Virus record (IMG/VR): IMGVR_UViG_3300047564_002353
Span: 1-64,000 of that record
DNA from: a virus
DNA: 64,000 bases
Direction: 5' to 3' (one strand)
This document shows, piece by piece, positions 41,501 through 50,900 of the stretch. The notes beneath the pieces were generated by a model. It did not search any database. It was not told where the DNA came from and saw only the letters and a list, made by a program, of their open reading frames with translations. The position numbers and the translations under genes are program-made. The stretch's first letter is position 1, and each line of letters opens with the position of its first letter.

Positions 41501-42918
41501 ATTTTTGGTCCTCCGATTACATAATCATTTGCATCAGTATATGTTGACCCGGTTTGTGTACCATCGAGATACATTTTAGTAGATCCTGAACTTTTCACCA
41601 CTGCAATATGATACCACCGACTTGTGCTTAAAGTTGCTCCGGCTATTCTATTATTGCCTACAAAATAAGTTAGTACTCCAGCATTTAGATAAATTACCGG
41701 AGATATAGTAGTGGAACCGGTTCTACCATCATACAATGTTCCTGACGTACCTGAAAGCAAATACAACCATCCTTCAATGGTAAAATCTCCAGTGCCCATG
41801 GTAAACACAGAGTTACTAGGTGCGTCTATAAAATCATCAGTTCCATCAAAATAAACACTATATCCAGTGTTAAAAGGACTAAATGAAACTGCTTTTGGAT
41901 TCTCAAACGGAGTTTGTTTAACTATTTGAAAAGCATTGTTTGATTCATCGGCTAAAAAAGGGTTAGTACCAGTATCACCAGAAATTAGAAGCACAGTATC
42001 CTTAAAAAAGATATCTCCTAATATTACAGCCCAAGTTATAGATATTGTTGAACTTCGATTTGAAGTTTCAGCAGTAGCAGTAAGATTAGCCGGTACCGTT
42101 TCTGTTTGAGTAACAGTTCCTGATATTACACCTGTTTCAGCGTTTAGGCTAAATCCACTAGGTAAAGCACTAGCAGTGTAATCTATATCATAGCCTGTTA
42201 ATGCTGATGCGTTTAAATTTACAGATGCAGTATTAGCATTTATATTAATAGTGCTACCATTAGTTGGGTATGACCAAATAACTACATCTGTATTCACAGT
42301 AACATTAAATTCTCTTGTGGATGTTTGTAATTCTGCGTCCGTTGCACGAACAGTAAAGGTATACGTATCGTTAGTAGTTGTTGCTTGTGCTGTTCCTGTT
42401 AGTGTTCCATCATTATTAAGAGTCGATCCTGGAGGAATTAATCCACTTACAACATCATATGTAATAGCAGAGTCTGATGCAGCAGACACTGAGGACGATA
42501 TCGCAGTTGTTTCATAAAAATTACCTATATTACCTGTTGCTGTTACAAAATTAGGAGAACCAGAATACTGTATTCCTGGAACTAAGACTGCTGCTCCGCC
42601 TGATGGATTAATTAATAATACACTATAAGTTCCTGAACTGTTTGCAGGAGAAGTAAATGAAATACGTTTGTCACTTAGAACACTTACAGGACTAATTGAT
42701 ACTCCGCCTATTGAAAGAGTTAGTCCGGATTCAAAACCATTACCATTTATATAAACAGTTTCTCCTCCGGCTGGTATTAAAGCCAATGCATTAGAACTGT
42801 CTACTTCAAATCCGCTTATATAAGGTGCGGGTAAAACTTTTTGTAAATGTTTTTCAACAGAATTAATTCTGCCTTCGTTATCACGAGAACGAGTTCCACG
42901 TCTACTAGAATTAGACAT
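38587..42918 (-). CDS. Giant LamG-repeat adhesin, 1443 residues
   Basis: The product has an N-terminal coil, an IPT/TIG-like domain (GGETVYINGNGFESGLTLSIGGV), Ig-like putative-repeat domains (VSGLIPPGSTLNNDGTLTG) and then five LamG-type jelly rolls. Each has FDGTxD, GDFTIExW, W.HIAVV, MYLDGT and NLRVVKGxAVYT-TFTPPTAPL blocks. Such domains bind glycans. The five units differ substantially, which would allow binding to several receptors. It is likely part of a long tail fibre. Confidence 0.85.
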   Translation of the reverse strand: MSNSSRRGTRSRDNEGRINSVEKHLQKVLPAPYISGFEVDSSNALALIPAGGETVYINGNGFESGLTLSIGGVSISPVSVLSDKRISFTSPANSSGTYSVLLINPSGGAAVLVPGIQYSGSPNFVTATGNIGNFYETTAISSSVSAASDSAITYDVVSGLIPPGSTLNNDGTLTGTAQATTTNDTYTFTVRATDAELQTSTREFNVTVNTDVVIWSYPTNGSTININANTASVNLNASALTGYDIDYTASALPSGFSLNAETGVISGTVTQTETVPANLTATAETSNRSSTISITWAVILGDIFFKDTVLLISGDTGTNPFLADESNNAFQIVKQTPFENPKAVSFSPFNTGYSVYFDGTDDFIDAPSNSVFTMGTGDFTIEGWLYLLSGTSGTLYDGRTGSTTISPVIYLNAGVLTYFVGNNRIAGATLSTSRWYHIAVVKSSGSTKMYLDGTQTGSTYTDANDYVIGGPKIGCGYLNANDLNGYISNLRVVKGRAVYTTTFTPPTAPLGITSGGVNPPQGTETSLLTCQNGNIVDNSSYKLNLTKSGEAETVTFSPFANTDITSGSGYFANSTSQYVSIPTTATGFSDAFLMGSSDFTFEAWVYSNVAFSAIRGIASTWSGGGAWIWRITTASKIEFVLRKESDGGTATLTSTDSVPYNTWVHLAVVRSGNSIYFYINGKSDSGGARTFADTNIWFSGFLKEFRIGVQGDTTDPWSGFISNFRIVKGVAVYTGDFTPPIADLLPYGSSTPYSVTTNVNTTFSASSTSILTLKGRRDYNNKVAFDKVNSHRIISFSGDVATSTFTPFSHVGWSNYFDGTGDYLSIAAANALWTAANSFTIEMWAKVDSLASNRVFFARDANSSGSGIRGLSIAALTTGALQIFYSITGTSEATIASSTGIITTSGWYHIAFVKNGSACNLYLNGSSVISFTAATIASPTAQISYIGSLTGSTAFMLGNISNFRVVNGTAVYTGTFTPPTSPLSRIQSAGTNISALTGSETTLLTCQSNRFVDNSNNSFILTASGTVATQPFTPFAPSTQYDELTNGTSCYFDGSNDLLTTVNEQSSLSLGTGDFTIESWIYPTNTAAVSRMIFNFWTSSATNSYQLFLRSSNRLAWQIYTHAATDVAALFVPYNAWAHVVWTRISGTCRVYINGVLQNINATGTNSANGTGSPRIGSDGTNHFRGYIFDLRIVKGVGVYTGGSAVGDVVFTPPIAPLNTHGSNSISSYPNTNNINTTFEECVMLTNFDSAAMKDFTTKSTIYSDVTNARVSSQLSKWGKTSLFFDGTVNNRLKIAHLPYHTFSLKNFTIDMWIYIIAGNSGNLINKGASTPTGWALSLSATNQVVFTNVSTAITTTTTISTGVWTHIAVVRSGIGANQFNIYIDGTVSATGTVSTDFNQTDIIYLGAARGGGASYFNGYISDLRVTLYDRTIVVPTAPLLLQ

Positions 42919-43277
42919 TAACTTATTTCCTCATAACTACAAATACCTTCGAGATCGCTGTTAGCACTGGCTGTGAGTCTAATAGAATCTCCTTCTTCTA
43001 AATATATTAATACACTTTTATCAATCACAGTGAATGCAGTGCCGGCTGGTATTGATACTAATTTTATTAAGTGTGTAGCTGTTCCGCTTCGATATATATC
43101 AGCAGTTAAAGATGCTGCATTTGTTCCATCAACATTTGACACTATAAGACTGTTTATTTTTAATATTTTTCCGCTAGGTGATGCATTAGAAACTATCGCA
43201 GTAGCTGATGTTGTTATAGCTAAAAATTGAGTCTTTGCATAAATTTGTGAAACTGCTATTATATTCGGGTTTGCCAT
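42918..43277 (-). CDS. Small beta-sandwich virion protein, 119 residues
   Basis: The start MANPNIIAVSQIYAKTQF at 43277 follows GGAGGA. Strands alternate (LKINSLIVSNVDGTNAASLTADIY, SVLIYLEEGDSIRLTAS), giving a jelly-roll look, similar in pattern to the 45314-45649 product (AEVTTGKLVIEEGSSVKAVVSA). The two may be paralogues. Function unknown. Confidence 0.65.
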   Translation of the reverse strand: MANPNIIAVSQIYAKTQFLAITTSATAIVSNASPSGKILKINSLIVSNVDGTNAASLTADIYRSGTATHLIKLVSIPAGTAFTVIDKSVLIYLEEGDSIRLTASANSDLEGICSYEEIS

Positions 43278-43278
43278 T

Positions 43279-45321
43279 CTATCCTCCAAAAACTATTGTC
43301 ATAGCGATACTTTGACCAATAGTCACATCGCCTTTTGATCCGGTATAACCTGTATCTCCACGCAACCCAGATGCATTAACTTCGACCCATTGTTGACTAT
43401 CACCGTCGTCTACATATACTGTTAAAATTCCTTCGTTGGTATCATACCAACGATCTCCAATCACAGGACTTACTGGCGGATTAGTTCCCCATGTAAACGA
43501 ACTTTCTCCTTTACTTCCAGTATATCCTAGTGATCCTACATATCCAATGTCTCCCGTTCTTGAGAATGTCAAAAACATATCTGCATTATTGTCATAAGGA
43601 GTGATAGTACCTATAACATAAGAGATAGTTAAATTTACATAATTTGAATTATCTGTAACAGATCCAGTAATGGAATAAAATGTAAAGTCTTCTGGATTAG
43701 CTTGACTGGTAAACTTTACGTAGCCTCTGTTGTCTGTGGTGCTGTCTGCTACAGTTGTTAGATATGTATGTATATCATTTCCAAAATAGTCATATCTGTT
43801 AATAGCTGCTGAAGTTACACTAGACAAATTAGTATTGTTAAGAGAAAATTTACCTGAACCTGGATCTGAATTTACAGCGGTCGTCGTATTAAAATTATAA
43901 CCAAATGTGGCACCACCGAAGTTACCTGACAATCCTCGACTACCTGTGTATCCAATATCACCTTGTGATCCTGTATACCCAATGACTGTACTTGCACTAC
44001 CAGTATAGCCGATATCACCTTGACTGCCAGTATAGCCGATATCACCTTGACTGCCAGTAAATCCATAACTACCAGTAAATCCAGTAATACCTTGACTACC
44101 TGTATAACCTTGAATACCCTGACTGCCTGTATAACCTTGAATACCCTGACTGCCTACGAATCCAGTAACTCCTTGAATACCCTGACTACCTGTATAACCT
44201 TGACTACCTGTGTAACCAATATCACCTTGACTGCCTGTATAACCAATGACCGTGCTTGCACTACCAGTGTAACCAATATCTCCTTGACTACCTGTATAGC
44301 CTTGACTACCTGTATAGCCTTGAGCTCCGTCGGCTCCAATAAATCCGTCGGCTCCAGCACTACCTGTATAACCCTGAATACCTTGACTGCCTGTATATCC
44401 GATATCACCTTGACTACCTGTATAACCAAATGATCCAGTATATCCAGTAATACCTTGACTACCTGTATATCCAATATCTCCTTGTGATCCGGTGTATCCT
44501 TGACTACCTGTATAACCTTGAATACCCTGACTACCTGTATATCCGATATCACCTTTATCACCAGTACGTGCAAAGGTTACTATGATATCTTCATTATTGC
44601 TAAATGAATTAGCACTTCCAGAAACATAACTTATAGGTACTGTGAAATATGTCGAGTTATTTGTACTATTGGCAGTGATAGCAAATATTGCAAAGTCATC
44701 GCTATTAGCTTTATTGCTTATTCTAACGTGACCTTTGAGCTGACTAGTGCTTGCATCTATCGTTGTCAAATAAGCATCAAGGTTTACATTGTTATCATCT
44801 GTATCTTGAATGTAAAGAGTCGTTGCTGTAGTAATGTCACTTTGATTAACTTTTAATTTTCCAGTACCTGGTGCTGAATTATCTGTATCTGTAGAAAAAG
44901 TATAATCAAATGTCACTCCGCCAAAGTTGCCTTGCGGACCTTGACTACCTGTATATCCTTGACTACCAATATAACCTGTATCACCTTGACTACCTGTATA
45001 ACCAAATGATCCAGTATATCCAATATCACCTTGACTACCTGTATATCCAATATCACCTTGACTACCTGTATAACCAAATGATCCAGTATATCCAATATCA
45101 CCTTGTGATCCAGTATAACCTTTAAAATCGTTGGCGTAAGTAGTAATGTCGGTCCAGGTCCTAGAACCATCAGTATCGCCAATTAGGACACTGTTATTAA
45201 CTGGTGGTAAACCTAAATCGGGTTCAGCATTACTAACATCTAAATAGTCATAACGATCTGCATCAAGTGTTGCACCCGATTTCTTTTTTACTTTGCCACT
45301 GACTAAACGACTTTTACTCAT
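43279..45321 (-). CDS. Collagen-like fibre protein, 680 residues
   Basis: The product consists of long Gly-X-Y runs with the unit GYTGSQGDI (three triplets) broken by two related beta domains, each with a conserved GNFGG(A/V)TF start. It begins MSKSRLVSGKVKKKSG and ends with another Gly-X-Y run. Gly-X-Y runs form triple helices in phage fibres. The upstream neighbour gene overlaps its start by 8 bases. Confidence 0.85.
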   Translation of the reverse strand: MSKSRLVSGKVKKKSGATLDADRYDYLDVSNAEPDLGLPPVNNSVLIGDTDGSRTWTDITTYANDFKGYTGSQGDIGYTGSFGYTGSQGDIGYTGSQGDIGYTGSFGYTGSQGDTGYIGSQGYTGSQGPQGNFGGVTFDYTFSTDTDNSAPGTGKLKVNQSDITTATTLYIQDTDDNNVNLDAYLTTIDASTSQLKGHVRISNKANSDDFAIFAITANSTNNSTYFTVPISYVSGSANSFSNNEDIIVTFARTGDKGDIGYTGSQGIQGYTGSQGYTGSQGDIGYTGSQGITGYTGSFGYTGSQGDIGYTGSQGIQGYTGSAGADGFIGADGAQGYTGSQGYTGSQGDIGYTGSASTVIGYTGSQGDIGYTGSQGYTGSQGIQGVTGFVGSQGIQGYTGSQGIQGYTGSQGITGFTGSYGFTGSQGDIGYTGSQGDIGYTGSASTVIGYTGSQGDIGYTGSRGLSGNFGGATFGYNFNTTTAVNSDPGSGKFSLNNTNLSSVTSAAINRYDYFGNDIHTYLTTVADSTTDNRGYVKFTSQANPEDFTFYSITGSVTDNSNYVNLTISYVIGTITPYDNNADMFLTFSRTGDIGYVGSLGYTGSKGESSFTWGTNPPVSPVIGDRWYDTNEGILTVYVDDGDSQQWVEVNASGLRGDTGYTGSKGDVTIGQSIAMTIVFGG

Positions 45322-45649
45322 TAGATGTTTCCAAGATACTTAAAATTAAATTTATAGTACTATTAGCACTGACTACAGCTTTAACACTAGATCCTTCTTC
45401 TATAACTAATTTACCTGTTGTTACTTCTGCTGCATCATTGGGAGGTATTTCAAAAGCATTTAACATAACATAATCTGTACTATTCTTTCTAAGAGTAAAA
45501 GTTATAGTAGCTGGACTATTTCCTATGTTACTAGCTTGAGCACCTAACACAATAGTAGTTAAACCTGTAGGTGTAGTATAAAGAGTCTGCTCTGATGTTG
45601 TTAATTCGTATGCTTTAGTTCTAAACGTGTTTAAAGGCAAAGTTGCCAT
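45314..45649 (-). CDS. Small beta protein, 111 residues
   Basis: The product (MATLPLNTFRTKAYELTTSEQ...) has alternating strands: TTIVLGAQASNIGNSPATITFTL, DYVMLNAFEIPPNDAAEV. It is probably a structural protein in the fibre region and may be a paralogue of the 42918-43277 product. No named family. Confidence 0.65.
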   Translation of the reverse strand: MATLPLNTFRTKAYELTTSEQTLYTTPTGLTTIVLGAQASNIGNSPATITFTLRKNSTDYVMLNAFEIPPNDAAEVTTGKLVIEEGSSVKAVVSANSTINLILSILETSNE

Positions 45650-45652
45650 AAA

Positions 45653-47905
45653 TTAATCTCCAATTGCCAATATGTAAGGTGTCATAACAGCGAACAAACT
45701 CTTAGTGAATGTTCTACCAGTAATGGTTCCTGTGTTTCTATTAATCACTAAGTCGTTACCAATTCTAAAATCGCCTCGTTGATCTGTTCCTGTATAATAA
45801 ATTTTTCCTTGGTTAACCTGCACTACTTGATTTTCTGTCACAGGTATACCGCCAAGGTATGGAAGAGCAGTATTTACATTAGTGCCGGCACCGACCCATT
45901 CAAATGTTTGTCCAGCTGCTGTAATCAAACTAAATTGATGAAAAGTAACTGCTGCATTATCAGCTATTTCACTAGCAGTTTCTTCTAAAGTAATTGTACT
46001 CGAATAGGCATTTTCAACAAGATTCGTAACTATATCAAACAAACCGTTAGCGATTCCAACTTCTGTATTAGTGGCTGCTGGATTACTAGTATTTTGACTT
46101 ACGGATCCATTTAATGCAGAAACATTAGTATTAACTAAACAGGCCGCTGCTACAGTTTTTAGATATGCAAATGTATCTATAGTAGCCTGTTTTTCTCCGG
46201 CTGGAACTTGTAGCGTGCCTGTGCTGTAATATTCATCAGCTGCATCAGCAGTTTGACTATTACCTCCATAGAGTATATCATATGTTATTGAATCAATAAT
46301 ATAACCAATATCTCTACGGCATTTAGTAGAGTCATAACTTAAAGCTGGATAGTTTGCAGTTATGTATGCAATACCTTCCTCGATAAAGAAACTACGGTTG
46401 GCTTGTAAAATTGTTTTAGCTCTAGAATTGTTAGTTGATACACCTGTTGGATTGTTAAATGAATATGCAGGTGCAACTCCTATACCATTGTTTATTATAT
46501 TAGTGATTGTATTGAAATTAGTCTGAACTCTAGTATACTCAGGACCTTGTGTGCTATCTGAACTTAGTATATCAAGTACTGCATCTCTAGCAAAATTTAT
46601 ACCTGCTATGGTTTCTGTTTTTTGATTTGTTGTTACTTCACTGGCAGTTGCTCTATAATAACTTATACCTGCTTGTACAGATTTATAGTTGGTGTTTAGA
46701 ACCATATCATCTACTACAGCATCGATAATTAGTCCAACATCTCTACTACATTTAAATTGATTAAAATCAAATGTAGGATAAGTTTCGTTCAAATAATCAA
46801 TTACATCAATTTGTATTTTACTTTTTGCATCTAGAACATTTTGTCTAGCATTTCTAGCATCTGCTGGTTCTGCTGCATAACTTGGAGAACTAATGGTAGT
46901 TGACCCGCTGGTAAAAGCAGTGCTAGTGGCCAATGTATAATAAGTTTCATCTCCTACAAATTTTACTGCATCTCCGACATTTGGTCTTGTGGTTAAATTA
47001 TCAACGACAAAGGTTCTACCTGAAGTAGTTCCATTAACTTTTCCTGAATATAGTGTAGAACTTACGCCGTCAGCTTTCAATCCATAATTACCAAAACTAC
47101 TGTTACTATTAGTTAAACTACAGAATCCACCGCTTTCACAAAGCACAGCAACATCACAACAAATAGTAAACACAGAAACTAATTGTGTGTTTCCTCTATT
47201 TTTATGATGAATACCTATTCCACCTTGGTTATATTGTGTAAATGCATCAACTACCATACTACGTAAACCAGAACAGTGAGCACCATCAACACGCATACCA
47301 GTTCCTGTAGTAGTCATACTAGTGCAGTTTTGTACATAAGGACTGGTATGAATAACTCCTGCACTTCCGTTAGGGTTAAATGCTACCGCGGCAGACGGAC
47401 TTTCATGATCTTTAAAAGTCATATGTGCTAGATAAGCACCATTGTTTACATAAAATAAATCTTGTGTTTTATTCTGTGGACGAACGGTAACTGTTCTAAG
47501 ATTGTCGCCAACAATAGCCACACCTTCAGGAACAGTTAAAGGATTAACTTCTGTGTAATCACCACTCTTAACAAATATCGTAGTGCCGTTAGTAGCAACT
47601 TGTAGTGCAGATTTAATTGTTAGCTTACTGAGATTTAATGCAGTTCCATTATTTGAGTCATTGCCGCTTTTACTAACATAAAGAACATTCTGTACAGCAA
47701 TATTTCCTACACTACCTGCATAACCTGTACTACCTGAATATCCTCTTAGTCCACCGTAAGGCAATTCAGTCCAGGTATCATTACCGTTACCAATTTTAAA
47801 CAGATTAGTATCTGTTTCAATTCCCATTTCACCTTCGGCAAGAACCGGATCGACACTAGTCCACTCTGCGGCAAGTCCTCGTCTAAACTGTATTTGTATG
47901 GCCAT
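45653..47905 (-). CDS. Beta-helix tail fibre, 750 residues
   Basis: The product starts with the fibre motif FRRGLAAEWTSVDPVLAEGEMGIETDT and a short collagen run, then a pectin-lyase-like beta-helix (NVLYVSKSGNDSNNGTALNLSKL, TIFVKSGDYTEVNPLTVPEGVAIVG), followed by a long helical/beta tail with repeated D-x-V-x-D-M/I-T-Y-x-D segments. It is a probable receptor-binding or glycan-cleaving fibre. A CATAAATA motif precedes it. Confidence 0.82.
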   Translation of the reverse strand: MAIQIQFRRGLAAEWTSVDPVLAEGEMGIETDTNLFKIGNGNDTWTELPYGGLRGYSGSTGYAGSVGNIAVQNVLYVSKSGNDSNNGTALNLSKLTIKSALQVATNGTTIFVKSGDYTEVNPLTVPEGVAIVGDNLRTVTVRPQNKTQDLFYVNNGAYLAHMTFKDHESPSAAVAFNPNGSAGVIHTSPYVQNCTSMTTTGTGMRVDGAHCSGLRSMVVDAFTQYNQGGIGIHHKNRGNTQLVSVFTICCDVAVLCESGGFCSLTNSNSSFGNYGLKADGVSSTLYSGKVNGTTSGRTFVVDNLTTRPNVGDAVKFVGDETYYTLATSTAFTSGSTTISSPSYAAEPADARNARQNVLDAKSKIQIDVIDYLNETYPTFDFNQFKCSRDVGLIIDAVVDDMVLNTNYKSVQAGISYYRATASEVTTNQKTETIAGINFARDAVLDILSSDSTQGPEYTRVQTNFNTITNIINNGIGVAPAYSFNNPTGVSTNNSRAKTILQANRSFFIEEGIAYITANYPALSYDSTKCRRDIGYIIDSITYDILYGGNSQTADAADEYYSTGTLQVPAGEKQATIDTFAYLKTVAAACLVNTNVSALNGSVSQNTSNPAATNTEVGIANGLFDIVTNLVENAYSSTITLEETASEIADNAAVTFHQFSLITAAGQTFEWVGAGTNVNTALPYLGGIPVTENQVVQVNQGKIYYTGTDQRGDFRIGNDLVINRNTGTITGRTFTKSLFAVMTPYILAIGD

Positions 47906-47932
47906 TTTTTATAAAATCTGCTGTTATTTTAA

Positions 47933-47940
47933 TATTTATG
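47933..47940 (-). promoter_or_regulatory. Late promoter-like octamer CATAAATA
   Basis: CATAAATA on the minus strand, 27 bases before the ATG at 47905, built around the TAA stop codon of the 1505-residue gene. Confidence 0.5.
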
Positions 47941-50900
47941 CGGTTACTCCGCCTGCATCTATGCTGCTTATTCCGCCGTAATTGCTGTCAGGAAAGCCGC
48001 CATCAAAATTTCCAAATGCTTCATTATTGCCTCCGCCGCCTCCGGTGCCATTAGTTCCTGCACTACCAGTATAACCCCTTGGCCCTTGAATTTGTCCTAC
48101 ATCTATCCAGCCTGCTACAGTCCACACCCAAAGATGAAAATTATCTTGTGCAGTATATGCGTCACCATAACTACCTTGATACGAAGGATTTAGATTTGCA
48201 CTTGTAGCCACCGTTCCTAAGATAGTTACACTGGTGCCATCTGCTCCTCGGCTACCAGTATATCCAGTAAATCCACGTAATCCTATACCAGTTTCACCTT
48301 TACTACCAGTATATCCTAAAGCTGCATATTCTCCTGGTATACCTTGACTACCTGTATATCCGCCACTACCTGTAAATCCACGACTACCTGTAAATCCATT
48401 TAATCCATCTAATCCACGACTACCTGTATAACCTTGACTGCCAGTATATCCTCTTGAACCAGAAAATCCTGTGCTACCTAGTTCACCTTGACTACCAGTA
48501 AATCCAATACTACCTTGACTACCAGTAAATCCAATACTACCTTGACTGCCTACATAGCCAACACTACCAGTAAATCCGACTGCACCTCTGCTTCCGGTAA
48601 AGCCTGTAGTACCTTGACTACCTGCATAACCTATATCGCCTCGACTGCCTACGAATCCAGTGTTTCCTTGACTACCTACGAATCCAGTGTTTCCTTGACT
48701 ACCAGAGTAACCAATAATTCCTTGTGGGCCTTCAGGTCCTCTAACTACCCCTACATCATTCCATTGTGACCCGGACCAAATATGCAAGTGGCCGTCATCG
48801 CTAGTAATATAACCGTCGCCTGTTGTTCCATTATATGTAATTGGTAGAGCAGAATATGTAGCTACTGATCCTACAATTGTAACACTAGTACCGTCTAATC
48901 CTCGACTACCTGTATAACCTTGACTACCTGTATAACCTTGACTACCTACATAACCAATATCACCTTGTGATCCAATATATCCAACATCGCCTCGACTACC
49001 AATAAATCCAGAAATTCCTTGACTGCCTGTATATCCGATATCTCCTTTACTTCCGGTAAATCCAATAATACCTTGACTACCAGTGTAACCTAAATCACCT
49101 CGACTACCAGTGTAACCAATATTACCTTGACTTCCAGTATAACCTTGACTACCAGTAAATCCAATACTACCTTGACTGCCTACAAATCCAATGTCGCCTT
49201 TGCTTCCAGTATAACCTTGACTACCACGACTACCTACAAATCCAATATCACCTTGACTACCAGTGTAACCTATATCTCCTTGACTACCAGTGTAACCACG
49301 ACTACCAGTAAATCCAATAATACCTTGACTGCCTGTATATCCGATAACACCTTGACTACCAGTAAATCCTATTGATCCAGAATACCCTTGTATACCTTGA
49401 CTGCCTGTATGGCCAATAGGTCCTTGTAATCCAGTTGGTCCTCTAACTAATCCTACATCATTCCACTGCGATCCAGACCATATATGTAAATGGCCGTCAT
49501 CGCTAGTAATATATCCATCACCTATTGATCCGTTATATGCAATTGGCAAGTTAGATTCTGTAGATACTGATCCTACAATCGTAACGCTAGTTCCGTCGTT
49601 ACCTCTACTACCTGTATAGCCGATATTGCCTTGACTACCTGTATAACCATAGCTACCTGTATAACCTCTACTACCTGTATAGCCGATATTACCCTGACTA
49701 CCTGTATAGCCGATATTACCCTGACTACCTGTGTAACCAAATGATCCAGTAAATCCAATATTACCTTGACTACCTACGAATCCAGTAATCCCTTGACTAC
49801 CTGTGTATCCAATATCACCTTGACTACCTGTGTATCCAACCTCTCCCTTACTTCCAGTAAATCCAATAACACCTTGACTACCTGTATAGCCGATAACACC
49901 TTGACTACCTATATAACCAGTGCTTCCAGTAAATCCAATATCGCCTCGGCTACCAGTAAATCCAGTAAATCCAACACTACCAGTAAATCCAGAAATACCT
50001 TGACTACCTGTATATCCAATATCGCCTTTACTGCCAGTAAATCCAATGTCTCCCTGACTACCAGAATAACCAATGACACCTCGGCTACCAGTAAATCCAG
50101 TAAATCCAACACTACCAGTAAATCCGATATCTCCTTTACTTCCGGTAAATCCAATAATACCTTGACTACCTGTATAACCGATGTCACCTTGACTTCCAGA
50201 ATAACCAATATTACCTTGACTTCCAGAATAACCAATAGGTCCTTGCGGACCCTCAGGTCCTCTAACTAATCCTACATCATTCCACTGCGAACCTGACCAA
50301 ATATGTAAGTGGCCGTCATTAGCAGTAATATATCCGTCACCTATTGAACCATTGTAAGAATTAGGAAGTTGATTTTGACTACTTACACTTCCAATTATAG
50401 TAACACTAGTTCCGTCTGAACCACGACTACCAGTAAATCCAACACTACCAGTATATCCAATAACACCTTGACTACCTACATAACCAATATCGCCTCGACT
50501 ACCTGTAAATCCAGTAATGCCTCGACTACCAGTATAACCGACTGATCCAATAAATCCTATGCTACCAGTATAACCAATATTACCTTGACTACCAGTATAG
50601 CCAATATCGCCTTGACTACCTATGTAACCAATATTACCTTGACTGCCAGTATAGCCGATATCTCCTTGACTGCCAGTATATCCGATATCTCCTTGACTAC
50701 CTACATAACCCGTATCGCCTTGACTACCTGTGTAACCAAATGATCCAGTAAATCCAATATTACCTTGACTACCTGTGTAACCGAATGATCCAGTAAATCC
50801 AATATTACCTTGACTACCTGTATAACCTTGACTACCTGTGTATCCTGTAGCACCAATACTACCAGTGTATCCAGTAGTGCCTCGACTACCAGTATAACCA

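Noticed and set aside
44154-45182. Long minus- and plus-strand open frames in the collagen-like gene
   Set aside because: They are out-of-frame readings of the 27-base repeats and have low-complexity V-I-L or T-T-C-I-T patterns without ribosome sites.
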